Positions 1 to 10,500 of a stretch of 63,908 nucleotides of DNA are shown in pieces. The stretch covers positions 22,588,819 to 22,652,726 of the forward strand of contig SSBO01000012.1 of assembly GCA_005281725.1 (NCBI GenBank), given 5' to 3'. Under the pieces are notes generated by a model. That model saw only the letters and a list, made by a program, of their open reading frames with translations, was not told the origin of the DNA and made no database searches. Each line of letters opens with the position of its first letter. Position 1 is the first letter of the stretch. The stretch is from Wuchereria bancrofti. Its lineage: Eukaryota > Nematoda > Chromadorea > Rhabditida > Onchocercidae. Both the position numbers and the translations under genes were made by a program.

Positions 1-472
1 TTTTTTTTTACGCTAATGCTTCGATTATGATTGCACACCTTTTAGCATTTACCTGTATCTATAATTATTGCAGTAATTAACTAAAAATTTAAATATTTAA
101 AATTTTTCAACTATTTACTTTTCTTTCATATAATGATTATTTGAAAAAGCTTTAAAATAAAATAGCAATGTCAATCAATTTTATCCATCATTTGTGTATG
201 ATAAAATTTATGACAGAAATTTTTCTATCAGATAATTTAATCTATAAAATTTTTACCTCTAACCTATGATCCAGGTATTTTGAATTATTTTAATGTTATA
301 AGAAAATGTTAACCATCATCTAGTTTCTTCAGCGTCCGTCTCTCATCTCAGTTTGAAATTTTAACTTTTCTATTCTTTTTTTTTTTTTTTTTGCTTTTTT
401 TATTGCAGAAAGTGCACCAACCATCGATTTGTTATTTTGCTTTTCGAAATAATAAAATCAATTTCTTTTCAG
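1..472 (+). promoter_or_regulatory. Upstream region of gene A with candidate trans-splice acceptor
   Basis: This is AT-rich DNA with a long T tract near 377-392 and no convincing exon. Two 3' splice-site-like sequences sit ahead of the first coding exon: TTTATTGCAG ending at 408 and TTTCTTTTCAG ending at 472. The second lies 76 bases before the chosen ATG and is a good candidate for spliced-leader addition in a nematode. The site itself is seen; its use is inferred, and cis-splicing from an unseen upstream exon is equally possible. Confidence 0.4.
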
Positions 473-548
473 TTCGAAAAAAATCAAAAAAAAAAAAAAC
501 GAAACATCGGTGCATCATAGACGTACATTTCACTTATTGCACGTTATT

Positions 549-670
549 ATGGATCTATTGTTACAGTCGAAAAGTCGTGGAATTCGTTACGAGGGTTACG
601 ATGACGATTTCATACAGTGTGTTTTTGAGGATTCTAACGTATCCGGTCGTAATGAACGATATGAATTTAG
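549..670 (+). CDS. Gene A exon 1
   Basis: Encodes MDLLLQSKSRGIRYEGYDDD and on to YEF plus two bases (AG) of the next codon; donor AG|GTAAAT. It carries the first cysteine (FIQC). The last 33 bases and the donor are repeated twice more in the intron. Confidence 0.7.
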
Positions 671-3296
671 GTAAATAATTAATTTAAATTCAAAATGTAA
701 TTAATACTTAAGTATTCATTAGGAAATTAGTACATATGAATTAAAACTACAAATAAGTAATTCAAAGCATTTGTGATAATTATTTTGCTAATTAAACTAA
801 TTACTTTCATTACGTATCCGGTCGTAATGAACGATATGAATTTAGGTAAATAATTTAAATTCAAAATGTAATTAATACTTAAGTATTCATTAAGAGATTA
901 GTACATATGAATTAAAACTACAAATAAGTAATTCAAAGCATTTGTGATAATTATTTTGCTAATTAAACTAATTACTTTCATTACGTATCCGGTCGTAATG
1001 AACGATATGAATTTAGGTAAATAATTTAAATTCAAAATGTAATTAATACTTAAGTATTCATTAAGAGATTAGTACATATGAATTAAAACTACAAATAAGT
1101 AATTCAAAGCATTTGTGATAATTATTTTGCTAATTAAACTAATTACTTTCATTTATTTGCAACAAAAAAAAAAGTAGTCTTTCTAATTATGATCATTGAT
1201 TATATAGAAGATATTATAATTAATATTATGGTTATTGAACTTTGAAAAAAAAAATAACACGAATAGATGAAATTGAAAGTTTTAAATTGCTAACTTTTAT
1301 TTATGCAAATATTACTTCTTACAAAATATTTGTAGTGAAATTAATTTTTTTCAATAAAAGCAATTATAGATGCCGACCTAATCTGGAATGTTGTGGGCGA
1401 ACATGTTGTATACCTCAAGAAAATATAATTCCTCTTTGGTATTTTTTTTTTGTCATTAATTAATTATTTTAAATGTCAATTTTGCATGAAAATTTGTTAA
1501 TTAATTAATGTTAACAATTTCCTTTATTTTTAATTTATTGAAAAGTGAGTTTTTTTCTTAGAAAACTCTAAAAAAAATTGTTGCCTATTTCAGGTTGATG
1601 ATATTGTTTATAATATTAGGATTACTTCTTCTTGCGGCTCTTCTCGGTACAATTTTTTGGTTCCTTAGGAAAATGACAAAGCAAAATAAATCTTTGGAGA
1701 ATGCAAAGAAAGCAAGGAGTTAGTTTTTACATTAATTTAAAATTACCTTTTCTTATTTTCTTTACCTTTAGTCAATCATTGGAAATACTCATTAGAAGCT
1801 GAATGATAATTAAATGATGTAAAAATTCATTAATTAAATTACAGTACAAATAAGTAAATAATGCGCACTAAGTCGTAAATTTTTAAAAAAGTATCCATTC
1901 TATCAATTTTTTAAAAATGAAGATTTTGAAAAATTTATCTAAAATGATAAGTTCTGATAATATTTTTCCACACATGTAATCTTTTAATGCAACTTTGTAA
2001 ATAAGTTCAAATATTGTTTATTATGAATTTGAAAATTCAAATATATATTACATTCAAAATATTAGTTATCAAATATTACTCATACATTTATTAACTTCTT
2101 CATATTTTTAACCTTGTTGTAGCACTTTATATATTTATTATTTCTCATCGCATTCAATTCAACTTCTTCCTTTACGCTGCATAATTTACGATTTTATTTA
2201 AATATCACTTATCATTTGCTGATCAAACTCATATCATAATATCTGACTAATGTTTATTCAATATTTTTGTTACTTCCATTGAATTTACTGAGAAGGAAAA
2301 TCATTCTTTAATTAGTTCTCCATATAATTATCAATTTAAAATTATTAATTAATAGTAATTTTGTTTGAAACTTAATATTCTATGAAATTCAACACCAAAT
2401 TACAGCATAAATTGATCATTTATATTAATAAATGTGTGACATTCCCCTTTTTCACATTCTTTATACTAACAAAACCGCTCGTTCATCCAATTAACAATGT
2501 TATATTTGATGCACAATTGCGCCATAGCGTAATTTTTTATATTCTGATATTAAATGCTAGGAATATTTGATATGCATGCTATAAGATTCAATTGATTTCA
2601 GCGTAACATACGTCATTCTCTTCGGTTATTTAACAAAACAAAAAGTTTAAAAATTTGAAAATTCAAAACCCAAAATAACATTCTCTGCATCCATTTCTTC
2701 TACCTCTATAAACTTTTACCCAATTTTATATTTCAGTAATCAAATATCAACCTGCTACATTGGGATATCGTTCATACAAGCAAAATGAATCACAGGAAGG
2801 TCTTGGTACGGAAAATTTAATCCAGAAAGAAAAGGATGATTTATACAGTACACCAAATGATACTGGAACATTACGGTCAATGCGTGGAAAACATGGCTAT
2901 CGTAATCCATTATATACCACTACTACAAGTACAGTAAAAATTCGCGAAACATTTGATCGAACAATCGATGATACTAATAATTCGTATGATAAATCCGGAA
3001 CTGATACGGATACAGGTATCGGTACTGGTGGTGGTGGTGGTGGTGAAATAACCGGACGATCAGAAATAACTATGAATAATGATAATCAGAAACAATTAAA
3101 TACAGCAGGAATACGACGTAATGAACAACAAATAGCTGAACCAATATCACTTCCAAATACAAACAGCGGGCAATTATCGGGTAACTCATCCGGGCATTAC
3201 TCAACCCGAGAAACATTTGAGGAACGATGTGAAGAGAATTATATTGCAGAGGAAAAAAAATCGTCACCGTATCCTAATACAAAAGAATTATTATGA
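549..3296 (+). CDS. Gene A: six-cysteine single-pass membrane protein (Shisa/WBP1-like)
   Basis: Four exons (549-670, 1370-1438, 1594-1718, 2737-3296) join in frame to 291 codons. Residues 1-62 are an acidic, cysteine-bearing N-terminal part. Six cysteines fall in the order C24, C42, CC48-49, CC53-54, ending in IIPLW. A leucine-rich membrane helix follows (about residues 65-87), then a basic stop-transfer stretch FLRKMTKQNK, then about 190 residues of polar tail with a six-glycine run and many N, S and T. The C..C..CC..CC-then-helix layout matches the single-transmembrane six-cysteine adaptors (Shisa, WBP1/VOPP1); membership is inferred from the pattern. No PPxY motif is visible in the tail. 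The ATG at 549 is the first in frame after a stop at 453, and no signal peptide is apparent, so a missing 5' exon is possible. AATAAA occurs at 3850 and 4025. Confidence 0.75.
638..1152 (+). repeat. Tandem array copying the exon 1 donor of gene A (3 x 171-175 bp)
   Basis: Three nearly identical units start at 638, 813 and 984. Each begins with the last 33 bases of exon 1 (ACGTATCCGGTCGTAATGAA...) and its GTAAATAATT donor, followed by about 140 bases of intron. The first unit has a 4-base insertion (AATT). Units 2 and 3 lack an acceptor ahead of the exon piece, so they are donor echoes, not extra exons. Confidence 0.9.
1370..1438 (+). CDS. Gene A exon 2 (CC..CC cysteine module)
   Basis: The acceptor is AATTATAG and the donor TG|GTATTT. 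It encodes CRPNLECCGRTCCIPQENII and PL, with five of the six cysteines, and the split tryptophan codon is completed in exon 3. Confidence 0.75.
1594..1718 (+). CDS. Gene A exon 3 (membrane helix)
   Basis: Acceptor CCTATTTCAG; donor A|GTTAGT; ends one base into a codon. It encodes about 23 hydrophobic residues starting LMILFIILGLLLLAALLG, then FLRK and a basic cytoplasmic start. Its exit phase fits the tail exons at 2737 and 5556, and the weaker candidate at 4663. Confidence 0.75.
1719..2736 (+). other. Gene A intron 3
   Basis: AT-rich intron of about 1 kb between GTTAGT and TATATTTCAG. No exon or ordered repeat was seen in it. Confidence 0.6.
2737..3296 (+). CDS. Gene A exon 4 (main cytoplasmic tail, terminal)
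   Basis: Begins with the two bases TA that complete an ATA codon with exon 3, then reads IKYQPATLGYRSYKQ and stays open for 186 codons to TGA at 3294. The tail is polar with G6, repeated T and N, and a C-terminus of NTKELL. The length of the open frame at this base composition and the phase fit make it a firm exon. Confidence 0.8.
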
Positions 3297-4662
3297 TGAA
3301 ATTACTGTACATTTTCAATTATGCTAAAACTTATCAAATTAATTTCCTTTTCAAATCATTTTTTTTTTCATTTTCAAATTAAAATTATTTGTGAAAAATA
3401 ACTATCAGTTAAAAATATTTTAACGCACTCTCAAAATATTGGAATTTCTTGGGAATTATCAACTATATACTATATATATACTCAGGTATTACTCTTTCCA
3501 TTTATAACCGTAATGAGAGATAGGAATAGATATCATGACATATTAAAATTTACATTTTTTTTCAAAATTTTAATCTTCCTTTCTTTTTGATATATTATTT
3601 CTCAATGGCTATTTCAAAAGAATATTAATTAGTACAGTTAAATTCGAAGAGAAACGGAAAGTATCAATTATAATAGCCCATTAAAGGGAACGGAAATTAA
3701 GAATGTTCATCTTAATTACTTGTATTTATTCAACTGGCATCATACAATTCACTCATTTTAATTTCTAAATTTATCGGAAGAATATTTACTACTTCAAAAG
3801 GAATTTATTCTAGGGTACATATTTATACTACACTAATAATAACAATAATAATAAATAAAAATAATAATGATAATAATAATAATGACAATAATAATTGGAA
3901 ATATTAGAATCGTATTTCTTGTAATAAATTTTTGTGAATGTTTTCAGAAAAAAAAGAATGAAACTTGTTTTGCATGTCATGCTATCTTGCTTTACTTTTT
4001 TTCTACTTCTTACTTTACTTATGCAATAAATGAAAAGAATCATTTTCAATATTGTAAAACTTATTTCTAACAAACATTTTCAACAGTTATTTCTAAAAAA
4101 AAAAAAGTGCTGTAATATATTGTGTACATGTAAATGTACGATGTAAATATTTTCAAAAAAATTTCCTTTTCATTTAACAGTGTTTTATGCAAGCAATAAG
4201 TAATATTTTTTTTGATAATAATATTTTTGATAATAAAAAGTGATAATAATATCACATAAAAGTTTAACTCAATTTTTTTTCTTATGTTTTTAAAGCTTAA
4301 ACTAAAAAACTCAATTCAAAAGGTTCAAAATGAAATAAATATCTGATTGAGCTATTCTGATGCAATAATACAAATATATGTTAAAATTGATAAAATTCTT
4401 TTACTGATTACTTCACTTACTGATAAATATTTAGCTAAGATTTCTGGTTTCGTTTTAACAACATTTCAAGAATATTTATGAATTTTTTTTTTTTGTTTCC
4501 TTATCTTTTACAATAACTTTTGCTTCAGATTAAACAAATTGAACGAATAGCATTGAAATACCTTTCATATGAATTAATTTTTATAAATTCGTAACATTCT
4601 CCGTTCTCTCCATTAAAGGAAGAGAAGTTGTAAAGAAAAAAAGCAATAAAAAATATCATTAG
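3297..4662. other. 3' flank of gene A, no gene seen
   Basis: AT-rich sequence. It holds an AAT-type microsatellite at about 3834-3895 and AATAAA hexamers at 3850 and 4025 that could end the main gene A transcript. No coding exon could be supported. Confidence 0.6.
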
Positions 4663-4889
4663 TGGAAGGAATAAAAAGGCGGAAATATGCAAAAAATTTT
4701 CATCTACGCTTAAATTTCTATTTCGCAAAAAGAAGTTTGTTGCGCTGTCAAAGACTAATAGCCGTTGAATTGATGAAATCTGTGGAAATTTATGCTGAAA
4801 TCTGTCAAAAAGCAGGCATTTATTTCATTTTTTATTACATATTTAAATTAGCAATTGCATATTTCTGCGAGAAATATTGCAATGACTAA
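4663..4889 (+). CDS. Weak candidate alternative tail exon of gene A
   Basis: An acceptor-like ATCATTAG ends at 4662 and is followed by an open frame of 75 codons to TAA. The two leading bases would complete ATG with the last base of gene A exon 3. The encoded peptide has CQRLIAVELMKSVEIYAEIC and a hydrophobic end. Phase fit alone has a one-in-three chance of being accidental, so this is a weak call. Confidence 0.2.
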
Positions 4890-5555
4890 AATATTTTAAA
4901 AAATTTTAAAGTCAACCAAATTTTTGAAATTTAACCATTATCATCGAAAAATTACATCGAATTTTGCATAAATTAACATTCTTAAACGATATCTGAAGTG
5001 GAAATAAATGTAGTTCAGAAGTTGTGCCACTACTACAAAGAGAATTATAGATATTGAAAAAAAAAAAAGAAATCGAAATTAAGCAAAAAAAAATTGTAAT
5101 TTTTATAAAGAAACAACTTAATTCCTTTATTCCTCGTATTTGAATATCATTTTCGAAATTTAACACTACCGTTTCAATCATTAAATAATAAATTTGGATG
5201 TAATACTGTAAAGCACTATAAATACCAATCCATTTTGGATCAATTTTCTTTTTTTTTCTTTTTTGAAAAAGTATTGATATTTACTGTAAAATATCATTAT
5301 CTTACTTTTGAAGTGTCCTAAAAAACTTTAATCCTGTAAATAATAAAATTTCAGAATTAAAATTGAAAATTTGCAAATGAATTAGAAATCATCATATTAT
5401 AATTTTAATCGTTTAGTTTATTTTGAGTTGTGTTACTATTCAATGTTGATTAAATAAAAATGAATATTTATTTACTTATAGAAGGAAATGGATAAATAAT
5501 ACTGTGAAATTTAAATTGTAATTAAAATGATATAGCTATATTTTAATGCTTTCAG
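4890..5555. other. Non-coding AT-rich stretch
   Basis: Holds short A and T tracts. I see no exon, ordered repeat or RNA gene here. Confidence 0.5.
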
Positions 5556-5754
5556 AGAAATCAAAATTTGTGCCATCACCAATGGAAATGCAAAATTTGA
5601 TAAAACCTGAAATGAAACAAATCATCAAACATAATTGTGATGAGATAACCTCAGCTTTAATTCCTCAATATTTCGATCCACCAATTGAGCAACCGCAACG
5701 AGCGGAAATTGCTTACTACAGGTGTCAAACTGATCAAGTCCCTGCCTATTAATC
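5556..5754 (+). CDS. Candidate tail exon ending in VPAY (copy 1)
   Basis: The acceptor is AATGCTTTCAG. Two leading bases (AG) fit the exit phase of gene A exon 3. The exon reads KSKFVPSPMEMQNLIKPEMK onward and ends QRAEIAYYRCQTDQVPAY-stop. The last 17 residues align with the last 17 of the exon at 6805 (RAxIxY...VPAY), which argues that both are truly coding. A donor-like site (AG|GTGTCA) at 5721/5722 would splice in frame to 6805. It is probably an alternative tail of gene A; it could instead belong to a neighbouring gene whose first exons I did not find. A TCAA-type microsatellite follows directly (5755-5805). Confidence 0.55.
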
Positions 5755-6804
5755 AATCAATCAATCATCAATCAATCAGTCAGACAATCAATCAATCAAT
5801 CAATTGTTTTTCTTTATCATATTTATCATTTGTTGGTCTTAAAGTAGATGAAATATTTTCTTGTTTTTTACCCATTCAACAGTATTACCAAGAAAAAAGA
5901 AAAAACGAAGGCAAATAAGCATTCTCATTGCTTTTATAAAAAAATTCAAAAATTTTTAAAATTGTTCAAAAATTTAAAAGTCTTTTTTTTTTCAATCAGC
6001 AATAGTTTCGATAAATATCATTTAAAGATTTACACCTCTTATTAAATATAAATTTGGAAATTTTCAAAAGCAAAAATTTGAAGAAATGAAATGATAAATT
6101 TATGCTTAATTCGTACTTTCACAATTATTTTAAAATTCATTCAACAAAAAAATTCAACAAATTAGCAGTAATTCTAATCAAACAACTTTTATTAGTTTTA
6201 ATAATTTCTGGTGATTCTTACCACTTTTTACAAAATACATTTAAATGATTAAAACAAAATCGATGCTTTTACATTATTTATTGATTTGAAGATTAATTCA
6301 ATTTTGGCTCTAATAAAATTTTTCGCCTTTGTTGTTTTAAGGAAAAAAGTAAGAGAAACAGTAAAAATTTATGCAACTTTTCAATTATGTTTAAGATTTC
6401 AACATTTAGAAAGTAAGAAAATTTTGAAAAATTAAATGAAAAATTTTCTTCAATGATTTAAACATATACTTTGTCTTTTATATCTGAAGATTATTGTTTG
6501 TTTACTTATTTGTCATCAAATTTTCAAAATATTTCAATTTTTCTGTAGATGCTAAATCAACATCTTTTAGTTTTTTTCTTTTTCCTACTTTCCAATTTGG
6601 TCTACAATTCGATATTTATCAAATTTGTTTTATTATTATATGCTACAACGTTTTCCTTCTTTGTAATTAAGAAATGCTAATTGTTAGTTGGCACATTAAT
6701 TAGCAGTTTACACTGTTTTCTAGCACTGATGTGTAGATTTAATAAAATAGATGAAATTTTAAAATAGATTAATTGTTACAAAATTATATGGCGAGCAATT
6801 TTAG

Positions 6805-6988
6805 GCTTTTTCAATCGGATCAAATGGATGAGATGATCTTTCCGGAACCGATTCAATATATAGCTTGTTATCGTGATATCAGCGATATTATCAGTTTGTG
6901 CAAACAGTTATCAGTACAACTTCCAGAAAGCAAACGAGCAAAAATTATGTACTGCAAAGTTACTTTTAACAGTGTTCCAGCTTATTAA
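6805..6988 (+). CDS. Candidate terminal exon ending in VPAY (copy 2)
   Basis: The acceptor is AGCAATTTTAG and one leading base fits a donor at 5721 in the preceding exon. It encodes LFQSDQMDEMIFPEPIQYIA and on to KRAKIMYCKVTFNSVPAY-stop. Eight of the last 17 residues are identical to those of the 5556 exon, with further R/K and D/N matches, so the two exons share an origin. No membrane segment is seen. Function not recognised. Confidence 0.5.
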
Positions 6989-7001
6989 TTTGTAAATACA
7001 A

Positions 7002-7021
7002 GCAGGTGAACTTTCACCTGC
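7002..7021. promoter_or_regulatory. Perfect hairpin made of two CAGGTG E-boxes
   Basis: Arms GCAGGTGAA and TTCACCTGC (9 bp, perfect) are separated by two bases, 14 bases after the stop codon of the 6805 exon. Each arm holds the E-box CAGGTG/CACCTG. GC-rich 9-bp arms are unusual in this sequence. It could be an RNA hairpin in a 3' UTR or a bHLH/zinc-finger site; neither is shown. Confidence 0.45.
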
Positions 7022-7329
7022 AAAGGTGATCAATTGAATGATTAATTGAGCAATGAAATATGTATATTTTTCCTAACTAAAAAAAGTTTAAAAAAAGTTT
7101 ATTTAATCAAACATTTTAGAATAGAATGAAATATTATATCTTAAAATCTAATCAAATTAACTTCCTACCTTTTCCTAGGATATAATTAATTTCTTTCTAT
7201 CACTTTTATGATTTCAATCAATTCGTTATTTATTTCATAAATAAGAAATTTTCATATAACAAATAAATTTTGCATGTATAATCTAACATTGAAATGAGTG
7301 AAATTAATATTTTTACTGCTCATTGTTAG

Positions 7330-7549
7330 ATTTAACGGCGCAATTATCTTGCGCATCTGTGCATTTCTTTATTCGAGCAATCAAAATTATTCATAGACGA
7401 ACAATGTATGGTAGTAATAATCATTTTGATATGGATTTATTTGAAATTGATCAAACATTTGCTAAAAGCTTCTGGTGTATTCCAATAATTTTTCATTTCT
7501 TTGGTACAGCACTTCTGTTACTTCATCCTGAAACACGAATTTTAGCCTG
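7330..7549 (+). CDS. Gene B candidate exon (hydrophobic segment 1)
   Basis: Acceptor CATTGTTAG; donor TG|GTAAGC; open for 72 codons. It reads LTAQLSCASVHFFIRAIKII, then a polar stretch MYGSNNHFDMDLFEIDQTF, then a helix ending ALLLLHPETRILA. A split TGG codon is completed by the next exon. Confidence 0.45.
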
Positions 7550-10500
7550 GTAAGCCTGATAATTATTGTAATCTTTTTTTAGGAAAAATGCAATAACAAA
7601 AATTAACATTTCAGGATTTATTTGTTTATTTATTTTTCATTTATAGTTTTTTCAGTCAACAACAGAGAGTGAGAAAAAAGGAGGAGCAGAGAGAGAAAAA
7701 AACAAAGTTAAAGTAAAATAAAAATTAAAAAAGAAAAAAAAATTAAGCTATCACTATTAGCAAGCATAATGCTTTAAAGAGAAATTATTTGAAAAATAAA
7801 TTTTATTGTAGGATATTTTTTCGACGAATATTTTTCCTCTCGTTGGCAACAATGATTTTATTCGAACAACTTGTAAATAATATAATAGTTGTTTGTTCTT
7901 TTTCTTCTTCTTCTCATTTTTTAAATTTCCATTTTTGGTTTGTTTATTTTTGTGCTATGTGAATTATTTTAATTGATCTTGAAGTTGACATATGTGTTTC
8001 CTTTTTCTTTTTTACCGCATTTAAGAACTTAGTAGGCTTTGAAATTTATTTAACATACAGTGCAATAGTATATATATTTGAGTTATTCACTTTCCTTATA
8101 CTGTAACATCTACAGTATAGTTCCCCTGTAGCATCTACAGTATAGTTCCACTGTAACATCTACAGTATAGCTCCGCTATAAGATCTACAGTATAGTTCCA
8201 CCGTAACATCTACAGTATAGTTTCTTCGAGACGATTTATGGCACATTTAAAAAAATTTAAATAATATTGAAATGCAGAATATTAAGCGAAAATAAGTGCA
8301 ATGTATATTAGAGACAGTGAAATTAAGCGACTAAATAATTATGAGTGTATCATAATTAATTATGAGGAACAATGAAATTAAGAGAATAAAAATTAATTAT
8401 GGGAATATCATAATTAATTATGAGAATTAAGAAAAAGAGACATTAAATAGCTGATATTGATTGCTGTTCAAGTTTTAAATTAGAATTTTGTGTTTCATTG
8501 CAAGATTTTTAAGTGTATGTAAAATTTCAGGAAGCAGCAAGAAGAAGTATGACAAAAACTATATTTGGTGTGTTGTTTGAATATGAATAAATTTCAAATC
8601 GAACGATTAATTTATTGATTTATGGGATTTGATTTTATAAGCAATTTTATTTGATAAGCTTGAAAAAATACTTGAAAAAAAAAATTTGCCTAAAAACAAA
8701 TTTTCATAATTAAAAAAATGACAAAGAATAGCACAACGATATAGTAATAATAATTACTATCGTTATTGAAAAATAATAACAATTTTGAAAATATTCTTTT
8801 TTAAATTCTGGAAAAAGATATTGCAAAATTTCCTGAAAATGTTCAACCATATTATGAAAAAGATAGTAAATTTGCTTAAAAACATGAAATTTTCATTGTT
8901 TTGAAAATTTTCAAAATAAAGAAAATTAATTTTATAAACTTTTTCACTAATGTAATTATTTTAAAAAAAGAAAAGTGACTGTTAAATTTTTATTACAAAT
9001 GTTAATTATTTCGATCGTTTTTGCAAATTTCTATTGAGAATGAAGAAAAGCAAAAAATACTTTTCATTTTAACCTAATGTTAAATGATATTTACAATTGA
9101 CAAATGCAAAAATTGATAAGCGCTTTTTTGGCTAATAAATATAATAGCCAATTTTTTTTATTGAGGAACATTAAATTACCATCATATCACATCTGTTATC
9201 ATTTTTTATCATTCTATTACTTTAATATAAATTCATTATCACTTCACACTGATTCATTTTCTAATTTTAAATGAACAATGATTTACAGAAGCATCCAATG
9301 CCCCTACAAATATTCCTGTTACGGAAGCACATTCCCTCACCATGTACGTCCATTAGTTATCCAGTTAATGAGTTATATTTTAATTTATTTCATGTTTTCA
9401 ATTTAAATTAAACAACAAATATTAAATAACAAATTTGTGGAATTAAATTAAATTTAAAATCAAAATTCATTGAAAATGACCCAATTAAAGGATAAATATC
9501 AGAATGCACAGAGTGAAAATGTAACAATGCTAAAACAGGCTAATGCCAATCGGTGGTTGAATTAAACTAAATTAATGAATTAAACTAAATTTTGAATTAA
9601 ACTAAATTTTTGTCATTTTGAAGTTCTTTCAAGAAATTTTAATCACATTTTGATAGTAACAGTAAATTGCAATTTTATTGGTTTTAAAAATTAGGAACGG
9701 AAAGGTTTTAAAAAGAAAAAAAAATGTGAGATAATATAGATTAATGAAGATAGCACAAATTAGTAAAAATGATAAGGAATTAATTCGAAATGATTTATAA
9801 ATAAAAAATTGCAAGAAAATTTTATAGATCGAATATCGGTGACCCATTGAAAGTGAGCTATTTCTTTTTCTGGAATCAAGTAATTATATAGATAAACTGT
9901 GATTTTCTAATTGAAATTAATTTCTCGGTTTGAAGAAAAACCAGAAATTTTAGCATAAAAAATAGTTTTTAAGAGTTTTTAAGTTGAAAATCAGGTAGAA
10001 GAATAATTTATTGAAAAAAAATTAAATAAAATGGAAATTTTATGTTTTGATATGAAACAATAAATGAAGTGGACAAATTAAAATAATATCAACAATTTTT
10101 AGATCATAAATTTCAAATACAGAAACAAATCAATTTTTCAAGCAAAAAAAATTTGATAGTGAGAAAAATAAATTCCATAAAGTAAAAATAGCAAAAAATA
10201 TATTTAATATTATTCATACTGAAATTTATTACCTGAAAATCATTTACGTTCATTTCTTTGTCTTTTTTCTTTTTTAATATTTCGATTTATATTAATTTAT
10301 TTTTTTATGATTTATTATCACATGGCAAACAATAATATTTGTTATGAAGGAATTTCTCACTCATTTTCCTTTTTTTTTTAAAAATCCTTTTTTAAATAAT
10401 TTCCATTTAAATTACTAATATAATAGATAATCTTAGTGGGATGAAATCCTGATTGCAATTCTACTATTCGTTATTGCATTAATATTATTTATTACCGGAA

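Larger units (their letters stand above)
7963..10436. other. Intron/intergenic stretch with orphan exon candidates
   Basis: Apart from the 25-bp array at 8098-8222 and the orphan coding-like pieces at 9289 and 9476, this is AT-rich sequence with A and T tracts. A 16-base microexon candidate at 8531-8546 (TTTCAG before, GTATGA after) has the same entry and exit phases as 7812-7872 but is too short to judge. Confidence 0.4.
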
